DNA of 64,000 bases from UBA5109 sp965662565. Lineage in GTDB: Bacteria > Pseudomonadota > Gammaproteobacteria > Pseudomonadales > Pseudohongiellaceae. The stretch is from contig CBFIHS010000003.1 of the NCBI GenBank assembly GCA_965662565.1, positions 1 through 64,000 of the forward strand. Direction: 5' to 3'. Positions 41,592 to 50,536 of the stretch are shown here, piece after piece. A program made the translations under genes and the position numbers. Below the pieces are notes generated by a model that had not been told where the DNA came from, made no database searches, and saw only the letters and a program-made list of their open reading frames with translations. Within the stretch, counting starts at the first letter, position 1. Each line of letters begins with the position of its first letter.

Positions 41592-42899
41592 TCATTTGTT
41601 ATGTGCTCGTTCTCTGTTTACCGCGCGATACGCGATATCTGTTCTGTAGTATACCTCGTCCCAAGAAATTTTTGCGACTAGATCATAGGCTGCTTTTTGT
41701 GCCGCCGTCACAGAAGCGCCCATTGCTGTAGCACAAAGAACTCGGCCGCCATTAGTAACAATCGAGTTATTTTTCAAAGTGGTGCCAGCATGAAAGACTT
41801 TCTGATCTGAACTTTGAGAAGTATCTAAACCAGTAACTACTTTGCCCTTAGCGTAGTCGTAAGGATAACCACCTGCAGCTAAGACAACCCCTACAGCTGG
41901 CCTAGAGTCAAACTCTATAGTGGTTTGATCTAAAGTTCCTGCTAATGCCGCTTGGCAAAGTTCTACCAGATTGGTTTGCAAGCGCATCATGACGGGTTGT
42001 GCTTCTGGGTCCCCGAAACGGCAATTAAATTCAACTACTTTGGGTTGGCCTTGCGGGTCAATCATTAAACCAGCATAAAGGAAACCGACATAAGTATTAC
42101 CTTCGCTAGCCATACCTTCGACAGTAGGAATAATGACTTGCTGCATAATGCGCTCATGAATTTCAGGAGTCACGACTGGGGCAGGTGAGTATGCGCCCAT
42201 ACCACCTGTATTAGGCCCTTTGTCTCCATTATCTCTGGCTTTATGATCTTGGGAAGAAGCGAAGGGAAGAGCGGTTTTGCCATCAACAATAGCAATAAAG
42301 CTGGCTTCTTCACCACGCATGAACTCCTCGATCACAACACGATAACCTGCTTCACCAAAACTGTTTCCCGAGAGCATGTCTTCAACAGTTGAAATGGCCT
42401 CTTCAAGAGTTTGAGCAATAATTACGCCTTTACCAGCAGCTAAACCATCAGCTTTGATTACAATCGGTAAGTCTTGAGTTTTTAAATACTCAATCGCGGG
42501 TTCAACTTCAGTAAAGTTTTGGTAGGCCGCTGTTGGTATATTATGGCGTTTAAGGAAGTCTTTACTGAAAGCTTTTGAGCCTTCTAGTCGGGCGGCTCCT
42601 TTGCTAGGTCCAAAACAGGCCAGCCCCTGGTCTTGAAAATAATCGACAATGCCGGATACAAGAGGGGCTTCAGGACCGATAATAGTAAGCGCAACTTCAT
42701 TGTCTTTGGCAAAAGTTGTTAATGTCGAAAAATCAGTTGGATCTAGAGTGACATTTTCAATTTTAGCTTCTAAAGCAGTCCCTGCATTACCAGGAACGAC
42801 ATAAACTTTATCTACTTCAGATACTTGTGCTGTTTTCCAAGCTAAGGCGTGTTCTCTACCGCCATTGCCGATAATCATGACTTTCATCTTTGTGGGCAT
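41592..42899 (-). CDS. purD: Phosphoribosylamine-glycine ligase
   Basis: The 435-residue ATP-grasp enzyme has the MKVMIIGNGGREHALAWK N-domain, PSKGAARLEGSKAFSK, VIKADGLAAGKGVII, and the metal site in VEFNCRFGDPEAQ. It ligates glycine to phosphoribosylamine in purine synthesis. The start codon could be the ATG at 42899 or the Met four codons in, which gives the usual beginning. It follows purH by 21 bases in the conserved purH-purD operon. Confidence 0.97.
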   Translation of the reverse strand: MPTKMKVMIIGNGGREHALAWKTAQVSEVDKVYVVPGNAGTALEAKIENVTLDPTDFSTLTTFAKDNEVALTIIGPEAPLVSGIVDYFQDQGLACFGPSKGAARLEGSKAFSKDFLKRHNIPTAAYQNFTEVEPAIEYLKTQDLPIVIKADGLAAGKGVIIAQTLEEAISTVEDMLSGNSFGEAGYRVVIEEFMRGEEASFIAIVDGKTALPFASSQDHKARDNGDKGPNTGGMGAYSPAPVVTPEIHERIMQQVIIPTVEGMASEGNTYVGFLYAGLMIDPQGQPKVVEFNCRFGDPEAQPVMMRLQTNLVELCQAALAGTLDQTTIEFDSRPAVGVVLAAGGYPYDYAKGKVVTGLDTSQSSDQKVFHAGTTLKNNSIVTNGGRVLCATAMGASVTAAQKAAYDLVAKISWDEVYYRTDIAYRAVNRERAHNK

Positions 42900-42920
42900 A
42901 GTTCGACTCGATAAAAAAGT

Positions 42921-44492
42921 TTAATGGCGGAAATGTCGCATGCTAGTGAAGACCATGGCCATACCAGCAGCGTCGGCAGCATCAATTACTTGTTGGTCGT
43001 TCATTGATCCTCCCGGTTGGATGACTGCAGTAATACCAGCTTCAGCAGCCGTTTCTACCCCATCACTGAAAGGAAAGAACGCATCTGAGGCCATTACTGA
43101 GCCAGCAACTTCAAGGCCTTCATCAGCAGCCTTAATACTGGCGATCTTAGCACTGTAAACTCGACTCATTTGCCCAGCACCAATCCCGATTGTCTGTTGG
43201 TTTTTGATATAAACAATGGCATTGGATTTAACAAATTTCACCACCTTCCACGCAAAAAGCATGTCGGCTATTTCGCTTGGAGTTGGCTGTCGTTTTGTGA
43301 CAACTTTTAGATCAGACTCAGTTATTACTCCGGCATCAAGATTCTGAACCAGCAAGCCTCCTTTGACTTTTTTGTAGTCTAAAGTAATGCTTTGGCTGTT
43401 AGACCAATCTCCACAGCTTAATAACCTCAAGTTAGGTTTCTTACTGACAACTTCAGTTGCTGCTTTAGAAACTGATGGCGCAATGATGACTTCAGTAAAC
43501 TGACGCTCAGTGATGCTAAGAGCTGTTTGTTCATCCAGTTCACGATTGAAAGCAATGATCCCACCAAAGGCAGAAGTTGGGTCGGTTTGATAAGCTTTCT
43601 CATAAGCTTCTAGTATGTTTTCGCCAGTTCCAACGCCGCAAGGGTTAGCATGCTTAACAATGACACAGGCTGGCTCAGAAAAGCTTTTCACGCATTCTAA
43701 AGCTGAATCTGTATCGGCAATATTGTTAAATGAAAGCGCTTTGCCTTGAATTTGCGTGGAAGTAGAGATGCTTGATTCAGAGTTTTTTTCTTCAACATAA
43801 AAGGCAGCGTTTTGGTGAGGATTTTCACCGTAACGCATGTCTTGTTTTTTTGTAAACTGAGTATTGAAGGTGCGTGGGAATTCACTTTCAGTTTCAATGG
43901 CACCGAGATAATTCGCTATAGCTCCATCATATTGTGCTGTGTGTTCGAAGGTTTTTACCGCTAAATCAAAGCGCGTTTCATAGCTTATCTGTTGTTGGTT
44001 CTTAAGAAGCTCTTCAGAAATTTTGTTGTAATCAGAAGGGTCAACAATTACTCCGACGTGGGCATGATTTTTTGCGGCGGCTCTGAGCATGGTGGGGCCA
44101 CCAATATCAATATTTTCTATTGCCGTCGCTAGGTCACAATCTGGTTTGGCAATGGTCTCCTGGAAAGGGTAGAGATTCACAACGACCATATCAATCGGCG
44201 GAATATCGTGTGCTTGCATCACCTCATCATCTATTCCACGGCGGGCAAGTATGCCGCCATGAACTTTTGGATGCAGTGTCTTAACCCGGCCATCCATCAT
44301 TTCAGGAAAGCCCGTATAGTCAGCAATTTCTTTAACAGCGATACCTGCTTCTGTAAGCAGCTTGTATGTGCCTCCGGTAGACAGGAGTTCGATGCCTTGT
44401 GAGGCTAGAGCAGAGGCAAACTCTTTGATACCTGATTTATCAGATACGCTCAAAAGTGCGCGTCGAACTGGAGTAGATATTTTTGCTGACAT
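42921..44492 (-). CDS. purH: Bifunctional AICAR formyltransferase/IMP cyclohydrolase
   Basis: The 523-residue protein has both domains: the N-terminal MGS-like IMP cyclohydrolase (RRALLSVSDKSGIKEFA, STGGTYKLL, FPEMMDGRVKTLHPK) and the C-terminal formyltransferase (DMRYGENPHQNAAFY, CVIVKHANPCGVG with the catalytic Lys-His, AFGGIIAFN, AGQMSRV). It performs the final two steps to IMP. It is downstream of fis by 55 bases and leads into purD. Confidence 0.98.
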   Translation of the reverse strand: MSAKISTPVRRALLSVSDKSGIKEFASALASQGIELLSTGGTYKLLTEAGIAVKEIADYTGFPEMMDGRVKTLHPKVHGGILARRGIDDEVMQAHDIPPIDMVVVNLYPFQETIAKPDCDLATAIENIDIGGPTMLRAAAKNHAHVGVIVDPSDYNKISEELLKNQQQISYETRFDLAVKTFEHTAQYDGAIANYLGAIETESEFPRTFNTQFTKKQDMRYGENPHQNAAFYVEEKNSESSISTSTQIQGKALSFNNIADTDSALECVKSFSEPACVIVKHANPCGVGTGENILEAYEKAYQTDPTSAFGGIIAFNRELDEQTALSITERQFTEVIIAPSVSKAATEVVSKKPNLRLLSCGDWSNSQSITLDYKKVKGGLLVQNLDAGVITESDLKVVTKRQPTPSEIADMLFAWKVVKFVKSNAIVYIKNQQTIGIGAGQMSRVYSAKIASIKAADEGLEVAGSVMASDAFFPFSDGVETAAEAGITAVIQPGGSMNDQQVIDAADAAGMAMVFTSMRHFRH

Positions 44493-44547
44493 AGAGTTTT
44501 AAGTTCCTGTAATAGTTATCGCTAAATGAAGTTTGTTCATGAATGAT

Positions 44548-44790
44548 TTAGTCTAATAAATCGTATTGCCTTAACTTTTTTCGAAGGGTGCCGCGATTTA
44601 AGCCCAGCATTGCTGCCGCTTTACTTTGATTGCTGCGCGCATGTTTCATTACCGCTTCGAGCATAGGTGCTTCTACTTCTCCAAGGACCATATTATATAT
44701 ATCACTGATATGTTCGTGGTCTACTTGGCTCAGATATTCGTCTAGAGCTTCAGATACACATTGTTTGAGAGTTTGCTTCTCCTTAATCAT
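44548..44790 (-). CDS. fis: DNA-binding protein Fis
   Basis: The 80-residue protein is a short Fis (98 in E. coli), lacking most of the N-terminal beta-hairpin region but with the complete core: LDEYLSQVDHEHISDIYNMVLGEVE helices for dimerisation and the helix-turn-helix NQSKAAAMLGLNRGTLRKKL. It bends DNA and adjusts chromosome structure and rRNA transcription with growth. Its start overlaps the dusB stop by four bases, the conserved dusB-fis operon. Confidence 0.95.
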   Translation of the reverse strand: MIKEKQTLKQCVSEALDEYLSQVDHEHISDIYNMVLGEVEAPMLEAVMKHARSNQSKAAAMLGLNRGTLRKKLRQYDLLD

Positions 44791-45794
44791 GCGGCTGTTT
44801 TCCTATGATTATTAGGAGCTAAACTACTTTCGATTTTGGAGAAAAAGTTTTGAAGCATTTTCAGTTGTTGATTGGGGTCTAACAATTTGTTGAATTGAGC
44901 TCTAAATTCCAGATGATCATAAAAACCTTGGCAGTACCATGCCACATGTTTCCGTGCTATTAGAACGCCTTTAAATTCACCATAAAAATCGTATAAATTT
45001 TGTAAATGTAAGGTCATCAAACGCAACTGCTCAGCTAAGGGAGGTTCTGTTAAAAACTCTTGATGATCAAGGTAGTGTGAAATTTCTTGAAAAATCCATG
45101 GACGGCCTTGGGCTGCCCTGCCAATCATGAGTCCATCAGCTTGGGTATGCGCAAGTACAGCCTTTGCTTTTTCAGGCGAATCAATATCACCATTAGCGAA
45201 TACGGGTATTTGTATTGCTTCTTTAATAGCGGCAATTGTGTCGTACTCTACGGCCCCTTTAAACATGCATTCTCTGGTTCGGCCATGCACCGCTAATGAT
45301 TGTATGCCAGCTTCTTCTGCAATTTTGGCAATTGTGACTCCGTTGCGATTGGCTGGATTCCAGCCAGTTCTTATTTTTAAAGTGACTGGGACATCGACAG
45401 CCGAAACAACAGCGGACAGTATTTCTTGTACCAGAGTTTCGTCTTTTAACAGCGCTGAACCTGCGGCCTTCTTTAGGACTTTTTTTGCTGGGCAGCCCAT
45501 ATTAATGTCGATGATTTGAGCGCCTTCTTGAACATTAAGGCGAGCGGCTTGAGCCATTAGCTGCGGGTTTGAACCAGCAATTTGAACTACACGAGGCTCG
45601 GATTCAGCATTGTGTTGACGACGTAGGCGGTTTTTTTCGCTATTCCATAACTTGATGTTGCTGGTGATCATTTCTGAAGCGGTCAAACCTGCGCCATGAC
45701 TGCGACAGAGCGTTCTAAAAGGACGGTCAGTCACTCCAGCCATTGGCGCGAGTACTACCCGAGATTCCAGCTTATAGGGTCCAATATGGATCAC
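44787..45794 (-). CDS. dusB: tRNA-dihydrouridine synthase DusB
   Basis: The 335-residue TIM-barrel flavoenzyme shows RVVLAPMAGVTDRPFR, the catalytic Cys in DINMGCPAKKV, LKIRTGW, LAVHGRTR, VFANGDIDS and IGRAAQGRPWIF. It reduces U17 in tRNAs using FMN and NADPH. It is the promoter-proximal partner of fis, as in E. coli and Pseudomonas, and overlaps fis by four bases. Confidence 0.97.
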   Translation of the reverse strand: MIHIGPYKLESRVVLAPMAGVTDRPFRTLCRSHGAGLTASEMITSNIKLWNSEKNRLRRQHNAESEPRVVQIAGSNPQLMAQAARLNVQEGAQIIDINMGCPAKKVLKKAAGSALLKDETLVQEILSAVVSAVDVPVTLKIRTGWNPANRNGVTIAKIAEEAGIQSLAVHGRTRECMFKGAVEYDTIAAIKEAIQIPVFANGDIDSPEKAKAVLAHTQADGLMIGRAAQGRPWIFQEISHYLDHQEFLTEPPLAEQLRLMTLHLQNLYDFYGEFKGVLIARKHVAWYCQGFYDHLEFRAQFNKLLDPNQQLKMLQNFFSKIESSLAPNNHRKTAA

Positions 45795-45882
45795 TTTAAG
45801 AGTTGCCTATCGAATTAGAGAGCGGACCGCGCATTCTACTAAACAACCAAGCTTAGCACTAGAGCTTAAACTTAAACTGGAA

Positions 45883-47520
45883 TTATGGAGCCCTTAAAGC
45901 AAGAGTGTAGTTAACTGCTTCAAGCCCTGGGTCAGCGATTTCTAATCGAACCTGTAAAGAAGAGTTTGCCGGCATGACTGTAAATTGTCGCAGTTCGGCT
46001 TCCAGATATTCTTCCGGAGTAAACAACCTATTAGCGAACAAGGGGCGATTTAGGTCAGAGAAATTTAATTCAACTAAAGGGAATAACTGCTCATAATTGG
46101 CTGTGTTTCGAAAAATGAAATCTATTTGAAGAGCATCCGCGATATTGGGATGAGAATTCACAACAAGCTCATCTGTAACAAAAAGGCTTAAATCAAAACG
46201 TTCAATTTCTGGGCAGGATACAGCCCGACACACTATTGATGTGACTGAGTTGAATTTATCATCCAGTAACAGACTTTCGATATTTTGCCAGCTGTATTGA
46301 ACAATAAGACCGAGTATTAAAATAAGGTTGCAAGCCACTAAACTGAAACCAATGAGTTTAGATCTTTTTCTTTGTAGATGGATGGCAATAGGCTCTTCAG
46401 TGATGGCATTAAAGTTGTCTTCGTCTAATCCATCCAGGGCTTCAGTATCAACCAGGGTTTCAAGCTTTTCCAGCTCTTCCTTTTTAGACGCTTTTTGATC
46501 TAGATAGTTAGCTTCGTCTTTCTTTTCTTGGGTAATATCATCTTCTATATCTTCTATATCTTCTAAAACTTCTATTGCTTCATTAGCTTGTGATGATGCT
46601 TCAGCTTCCTCTAAAATATCCTCCTTCGCATCATGCGTATAGGTTTCTAAAGGAGGGCTTGGGCTATGAGTAGGACTGTTGTGATCGAGAGTTTGATTTT
46701 CGAGAGGAATCTCAGCATCTGGGCTTATCTCTGTTTTAGATTTACTGTCTAAAGAAAAAGTCTGCAGTCTTTTTGTATGATTGGAAATTAAACTAAAAAA
46801 AGGGTTGGAAATACTTTGCGTGATGCTAGCATCGGCATCATCGGCATCATCGGCATCATCGGCATCATCGGCATCATCGGCATCATCGGCATCATCGGCA
46901 TCATCGGCANNNNNNNNNNNNNNNNNNNNNNNNNNNNNNNNNNNNNNNNNNNNNNNNNNNNNNNNNNNNNNNNNNNNNNNNNNNNNNNNNNNNNNNNNNN
47001 NNNNNNNNTCGGCATCATCGGCATCATCGGCATCATCGGCATCATCGGCATCATCGGCATCATCGGCATCATCGGCATCATCGGCGAATTCTTTCCCGAA
47101 CTCATCCGTGCCATGATAAGAAGCTTCCCCAGTCACATTAGTCTCGAGAATTTTTTCTACTGGGTCGGTTGAGCTTTCGTTTGGAATTTCGTCTTCAGCT
47201 GTCTGATCTGAAGAATGGGCGTCTTCTTGTTTGTAATCGTCTGGATTTCTGTCTTCTTGTATTTCAGTTTCTACTTCATTGTGTGCCTCAGCTGGTAAGC
47301 TATCTAGTTCTGCTTTCTCATACTGATCGGATTCTTTTGTGGAATTTATTTCTTCATCTAAAGAGTCATTTAAGGAGTCATCAAACAGTTGGTGCTCAAG
47401 AGCAGAAAAAGTATTGAGGCAGAACCCACAACGTACAGTCCCTTGGGAAATTTTTAATTGTTCCTCAGTAATGTTGAATGAGGTATTACAATATGGGCAA
47501 CTGGTAACAAATGAAGACAT
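45883..47520 (-). CDS. Zinc-ribbon, DUF3426 membrane protein with Ala-Asp-Asp repeats (contains assembly gap)
   Basis: The N-terminus has an MJ0042-type zinc ribbon (Cys8, Cys11, Cys31, Cys34: CPYCNTSF and VRCGFCLNTF). A very long acidic linker follows, including a 9-base minisatellite coding for Ala-Asp-Asp repeats that is interrupted by 99 N. A single membrane helix (LIGFSLVACNLILILGLIVQYSW) then leads to a C-terminal DUF3426 domain of about 140 residues. The true length is unknown because of the gap. Function is unknown; homologues sit between prmA and dusB in Pseudomonas (PA4851), as here. The zinc ribbon should lie in the cytoplasm and DUF3426 in the periplasm. Confidence 0.85.
   Translation of the reverse strand: MSSFVTSCPYCNTSFNITEEQLKISQGTVRCGFCLNTFSALEHQLFDDSLNDSLDEEINSTKESDQYEKAELDSLPAEAHNEVETEIQEDRNPDDYKQEDAHSSDQTAEDEIPNESSTDPVEKILETNVTGEASYHGTDEFGKEFADDADDADDADDADDADDADDADDAXXXXXXXXXXXXXXXXXXXXXXXXXXXXXXXXXXADDADDADDADDADDADDADDADDADASITQSISNPFFSLISNHTKRLQTFSLDSKSKTEISPDAEIPLENQTLDHNSPTHSPSPPLETYTHDAKEDILEEAEASSQANEAIEVLEDIEDIEDDITQEKKDEANYLDQKASKKEELEKLETLVDTEALDGLDEDNFNAITEEPIAIHLQRKRSKLIGFSLVACNLILILGLIVQYSWQNIESLLLDDKFNSVTSIVCRAVSCPEIERFDLSLFVTDELVVNSHPNIADALQIDFIFRNTANYEQLFPLVELNFSDLNRPLFANRLFTPEEYLEAELRQFTVMPANSSLQVRLEIADPGLEAVNYTLALRAP
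46830..47085 (-). repeat. 9-base minisatellite encoding Ala-Asp-Asp
   Basis: ATCGGCATC on the plus strand repeats exactly with a 9-base period from 46830 to 46909 (nearly nine units) and from 47009 to 47085 (over eight units), on both sides of an N gap. The coding strand reads Asp-Asp-Ala throughout. The real copy number cannot be read from this sequence. Confidence 0.97.
46910..47008. other. Assembly gap of 99 N inside the minisatellite
   Basis: Bases 46910-47008 are all N. Both edges are pure 9-base repeat, so the gap is explained by reads too short to span the tandem array. The N count is probably a placeholder and not a measured length. Confidence 0.95.
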
Positions 47521-47535
47521 AAGTCTTAGCCTAGC

Positions 47536-48618
47536 CTAGGTTTTACGATGGCCACATAATCTAACCCAGCCGTCTTGAGCTAGGATAGGTTCAAAAGTGA
47601 AACTCTTCTCGTAAGCTTGCCACACTGCTTCTGCTTGGGTTTCTAAAATTCCTGAGAGAAGAATTTGACCGCCGGGTTTAACTAAAGCCGAAAGATAGTC
47701 TGATAGAGTAATGAGTGGGCCAGCAAGAATGTTAGCAAGAACGCAGTCAGCTTTTCCAATCAGTCCGCCATTGATTTGCTCGACAAAAGCTTTAGGCAAT
47801 AAAACCGGAAAATTTTCTGTTGGGATTTCATTCTTTGAACAATTATCACCGGTTGCTTTTAAAGCTTGGGGGTCGTTATCTACGCCATAAACCTTTTGTG
47901 CTCCTAACAGTAGGGCTGCAATCCCAAGAATTCCAGAACCACAGCCATAATCAACTAGTGTTTTATTATTTAAATTTTGCTGATCAAGCCAGCTTAGACA
48001 AAGCGCTGTAGTAGGGTGGGTGCCAGTTCCAAACGCTAAGCCTGGGTCCAACATTATATTTACAGCATCAGGCTGGGGTGGCTTTGCCCAGCTTGGGCAA
48101 ATCCAAAGCTTTTCGCCAAAACAAATAGGTTTAAAAGACTGCATCCAAGCACGTTCCCATTTTTCATCTTCAAGTAGCTTTATATCAACCGCAGGAAGCT
48201 TAGTNNNNNNNNNNNNNNNNNNNNNNNNNNNNNNNNNNNNNNNNNNNNNNNNNNNNNNNNNNNNNNNNNNNNNNNNNNNNNNNNNNNNNNNNNNNNNNNN
48301 NNNTGGTTTAAAAGACTGCATCCAAGCACGTTCCCATTTTTCATCTTCAAGTAGCTTTATATCAACCGCAGGAAGCTTAGTGGGTAGGTAGCTATTCGTG
48401 ATTTTTTCTATTAGTTCTTGAGGGTTTAGCTCGTCAGAAAAAAGAGCAGTAAGGTGGATGCTGTCCCAGAGAGGGGTTTCCCCTCTGGCTGGTTCAAATA
48501 CAGCTTGGTCGCCAGCATCAAGCAATGTGATAGCTAAAGAGCCTGAATCTTCGAGCAAAACCTCAAGTTCATCTGCCTGCTCAGGGGTGATGCTCAACTG
48601 CAATTGAATCCACCCCAT
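47536..48618 (-). CDS. prmA: Ribosomal protein L11 methyltransferase (sequence contains assembly gap and duplicated contig ends)
   Basis: PrmA features are the N-terminal substrate-binding domain and the SAM-dependent methyltransferase core: LDPGLAFGTGTHPTTALCL, LVDYGCGSGILGIAALLLGA, VYGVDNDPQAL and CVLANILAGPL. It trimethylates several amino groups of L11. As written the frame is 360 codons long, but 99 N and an exact 77-base duplicate (48128-48204 and 48305-48381) inflate it. Removing 177 bases restores one copy in frame and gives 301 residues, close to the usual 292-293. The gene is thus very probably intact. It lies between accC and the DUF3426 gene as in Pseudomonas. Confidence 0.93.
   Translation of the reverse strand: MGWIQLQLSITPEQADELEVLLEDSGSLAITLLDAGDQAVFEPARGETPLWDSIHLTALFSDELNPQELIEKITNSYLPTKLPAVDIKLLEDEKWERAWMQSFKPXXXXXXXXXXXXXXXXXXXXXXXXXXXXXXXXXTKLPAVDIKLLEDEKWERAWMQSFKPICFGEKLWICPSWAKPPQPDAVNIMLDPGLAFGTGTHPTTALCLSWLDQQNLNNKTLVDYGCGSGILGIAALLLGAQKVYGVDNDPQALKATGDNCSKNEIPTENFPVLLPKAFVEQINGGLIGKADCVLANILAGPLITLSDYLSALVKPGGQILLSGILETQAEAVWQAYEKSFTFEPILAQDGWVRLCGHRKT
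48128..48381. repeat. Exact 77-base direct repeat flanking an N gap
   Basis: Bases 48128-48204 are identical to 48305-48381, with one unmatched T (48304) and 99 N between. Both copies are inside prmA and encode the same residues in the same frame. An exact overlap of 77 bases at facing contig ends fits a de Bruijn graph k-mer of 77 rather than a biological duplication. Confidence 0.93.
48205..48303. other. Assembly gap of 99 N inside prmA
   Basis: Bases 48205-48303 are all N and lie exactly between the two 77-base copies. The true gap is probably negative, meaning that the two contigs overlap. Confidence 0.95.
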
Positions 48619-48641
48619 AAGATGATAGGCTCCTAATAGAT

Positions 48642-49982
48642 TTAGAGTTTAAGTTTCTTTTCAAGGTAATGGATGTTGGCACAACCAGCTATAAAACCTG
48701 GGTCACTCATAATATCTTGATGCAAAGGAATGTTGGTTTTTATACCATCGATATGCATTTCTTCGAGTGCATTCTCCATTCTTATTATCGCTTCTTCACG
48801 AGTACCAGCAAAAGTAATCAATTTTGCAATTAGTGAATCATAAAACGGAGGGACCGTATATCCGCTATAGATGTGCGAATCTACTCGGATGCCATTGCCT
48901 CCAGGGACGTGAAAAATATCTACTTTACCTGGACTGGGCAAGAAAGTGCTTGGGTCTTCAGCATTAATTCGACACTCAATGGAATGTCCTTTTATTTCGA
49001 TTTGGTCCTGTGTCACAGAAAGAGGTAAGCCTGAGGCAATTCTTAGTTGCTCTTTCACAATATCAATCCCAGTAATTTGCTCAGTAACTGGGTGCTCAAC
49101 CTGAACCCTAGTGTTCATTTCAATAAAATAGAAATTACCATCTTCATATAAGAACTCTAGAGTTCCCGCGCCTCGATATTTCATGTTTTGGCAAGCTTGA
49201 ATACAAGCTTGATAAATTGATTTACGGGCTTCGTCAGAAATACCAGGAGCTGGTGCCTCCTCAACTACTTTTTGATGTCTACGTTGCATCGAGCAATCTC
49301 TATCTCCGAGACAGATGGCATTGCCTTGGCCGTCACCTATTACCTGAATTTCAACATGGCGAGGATTGCCAAGGAATTTCTCCAAATAAACCATGCTGTT
49401 TCCAAAAAAGGAACCGGCTTCATTTTGAGTTAAGGCTACGGAGCTGAGTAAGTCCTTTTCAGATTGAACAACACGCATTCCCCTTCCACCACCGCCTGCT
49501 GCGGCCTTGATCATAATGGGAAAACCAATTTCACGTGCAATTTTTAGAGTTCTCTCATTGTCGTCAGTGATGGGGCCATTAGAGCCAGGTACAGTTGGTA
49601 CACCAGCTTTTAACATGACATCGATGGCAGAGACTTTATCTCCCATTGCGCGAATAGTATCAGCGCTAGGGCCAATAAAAATAAAGCCGCATTTTTCAAC
49701 TTGATCAGCAAATTCTGCATTTTCTGATAAAAATCCATAACCCGGATGAACAGCATCGGCATCAGTCAATTCCATTGCGCTAATAATTGCGGGTATATTT
49801 AAGTAGCTGTCTACTGATTTGGGTGGACCTATACAGACTGATTCATCAGCCATTCTTACATGCATAAGGTCTCGATCTGCGGTGGAATGCGCGGCAACAG
49901 TTTTAATGCCTAACTCTTTGCAAGCACGTAAAACTCGAAGAGCAATTTCACCGCGATTGGCTATTAGTACTTTTTTTAACAT
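48642..49982 (-). CDS. accC: Acetyl-CoA carboxylase, biotin carboxylase subunit
   Basis: The 446-residue ATP-grasp enzyme has LIANRGEIALRVLRAC, PGYGFLSENAEFA, the glycine loop AAAGGGGRGMRVV, EAPAPGISDEAR, FIEMNTRVQVEHPVTE and the catalytic RINAEDP. It carboxylates the biotin on AccB with bicarbonate and ATP, the first half of malonyl-CoA formation. It follows accB by 53 bases in the accB-accC operon. Confidence 0.98.
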   Translation of the reverse strand: MLKKVLIANRGEIALRVLRACKELGIKTVAAHSTADRDLMHVRMADESVCIGPPKSVDSYLNIPAIISAMELTDADAVHPGYGFLSENAEFADQVEKCGFIFIGPSADTIRAMGDKVSAIDVMLKAGVPTVPGSNGPITDDNERTLKIAREIGFPIMIKAAAGGGGRGMRVVQSEKDLLSSVALTQNEAGSFFGNSMVYLEKFLGNPRHVEIQVIGDGQGNAICLGDRDCSMQRRHQKVVEEAPAPGISDEARKSIYQACIQACQNMKYRGAGTLEFLYEDGNFYFIEMNTRVQVEHPVTEQITGIDIVKEQLRIASGLPLSVTQDQIEIKGHSIECRINAEDPSTFLPSPGKVDIFHVPGGNGIRVDSHIYSGYTVPPFYDSLIAKLITFAGTREEAIIRMENALEEMHIDGIKTNIPLHQDIMSDPGFIAGCANIHYLEKKLKL

Positions 49983-50035
49983 AAGTTTTGTTTAACCTTG
50001 GTTCGCAAAATAATTGTTGTTTCGGGAAAAAGCTA

Positions 50036-50479
50036 TTAGACAATCGAAACAAGAGGTTGATCGAACTCAACAGGTTCACCATCTTCAACAAGTATTGCTT
50101 CAATAACGCCAGCTGTAGTTGCTTCAATTTGGTTCATCATTTTCATGGCTTCTACAATGCCAATGACATCGCCAACATTTACTTGTTTGCCAACCTCAAC
50201 AAAAGCAGGGGAGCTTGGAGAAGGGGATTTATAGAAAGTACCCACCATTGGTGATTTAACCGTTTTGCCTTTATTTGTGCTTGCGCTAGCGGCAGGCTCT
50301 TCCGCAGCACTTACAGGTGCCGAGGCAGGAGGTGGCGCGTAGCTTACAGGCGCAGGCTGACTAACAACGCTGCTACCTCGACTAATTCTAACGGCTTCTT
50401 CACCTTCCTTGATTTCAATTTCATTGATATCTGAGGCTTCAAGCAATTCAATCAGTTTTTTAACTTTTCTTATATCCAT
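50036..50479 (-). CDS. accB: Acetyl-CoA carboxylase, biotin carboxyl carrier protein
   Basis: The 147-residue protein has an N-terminal helix (MDIRKVKKLIELLEASDINEI begins it), a Pro/Ala/Ser-rich mobile linker at about 40-70 and the C-terminal biotinyl domain with the modified Lys in EAMKMMNQI and the preceding MVGTFYKSPSP thumb region. BirA attaches biotin to that lysine. The operon order aroQ-accB-accC is conserved in the group. Confidence 0.97.
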   Translation of the reverse strand: MDIRKVKKLIELLEASDINEIEIKEGEEAVRISRGSSVVSQPAPVSYAPPPASAPVSAAEEPAASASTNKGKTVKSPMVGTFYKSPSPSSPAFVEVGKQVNVGDVIGIVEAMKMMNQIEATTAGVIEAILVEDGEPVEFDQPLVSIV

Positions 50480-50536
50480 TACCTTCTCTCTGTCTGTTGT
50501 TACGAAATAGTGTTAGTCAGTTTTGTAGTTCAATAG

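Noticed and set aside
46830..47085. Possible CRISPR array
   Set aside because: The 9-base units are contiguous with no spacers and lie in a coding frame; no cas genes are present in the window.
46781..47172. Open frames coding for long Gly-Ile-Ile, Ser-Ala-Ser or Met-Met-Pro repeats over the 9-base array
   Set aside because: They are other-frame readings of the same minisatellite and of the N run. Only the minus-strand frame has a zinc ribbon, membrane helix and DUF3426 domain around it.
48128..48381. True tandem duplication within prmA
   Set aside because: The copies are exactly 77 bases, abut an N gap and would add foreign-length sequence to a conserved enzyme; unmerged contig ends explain it better.
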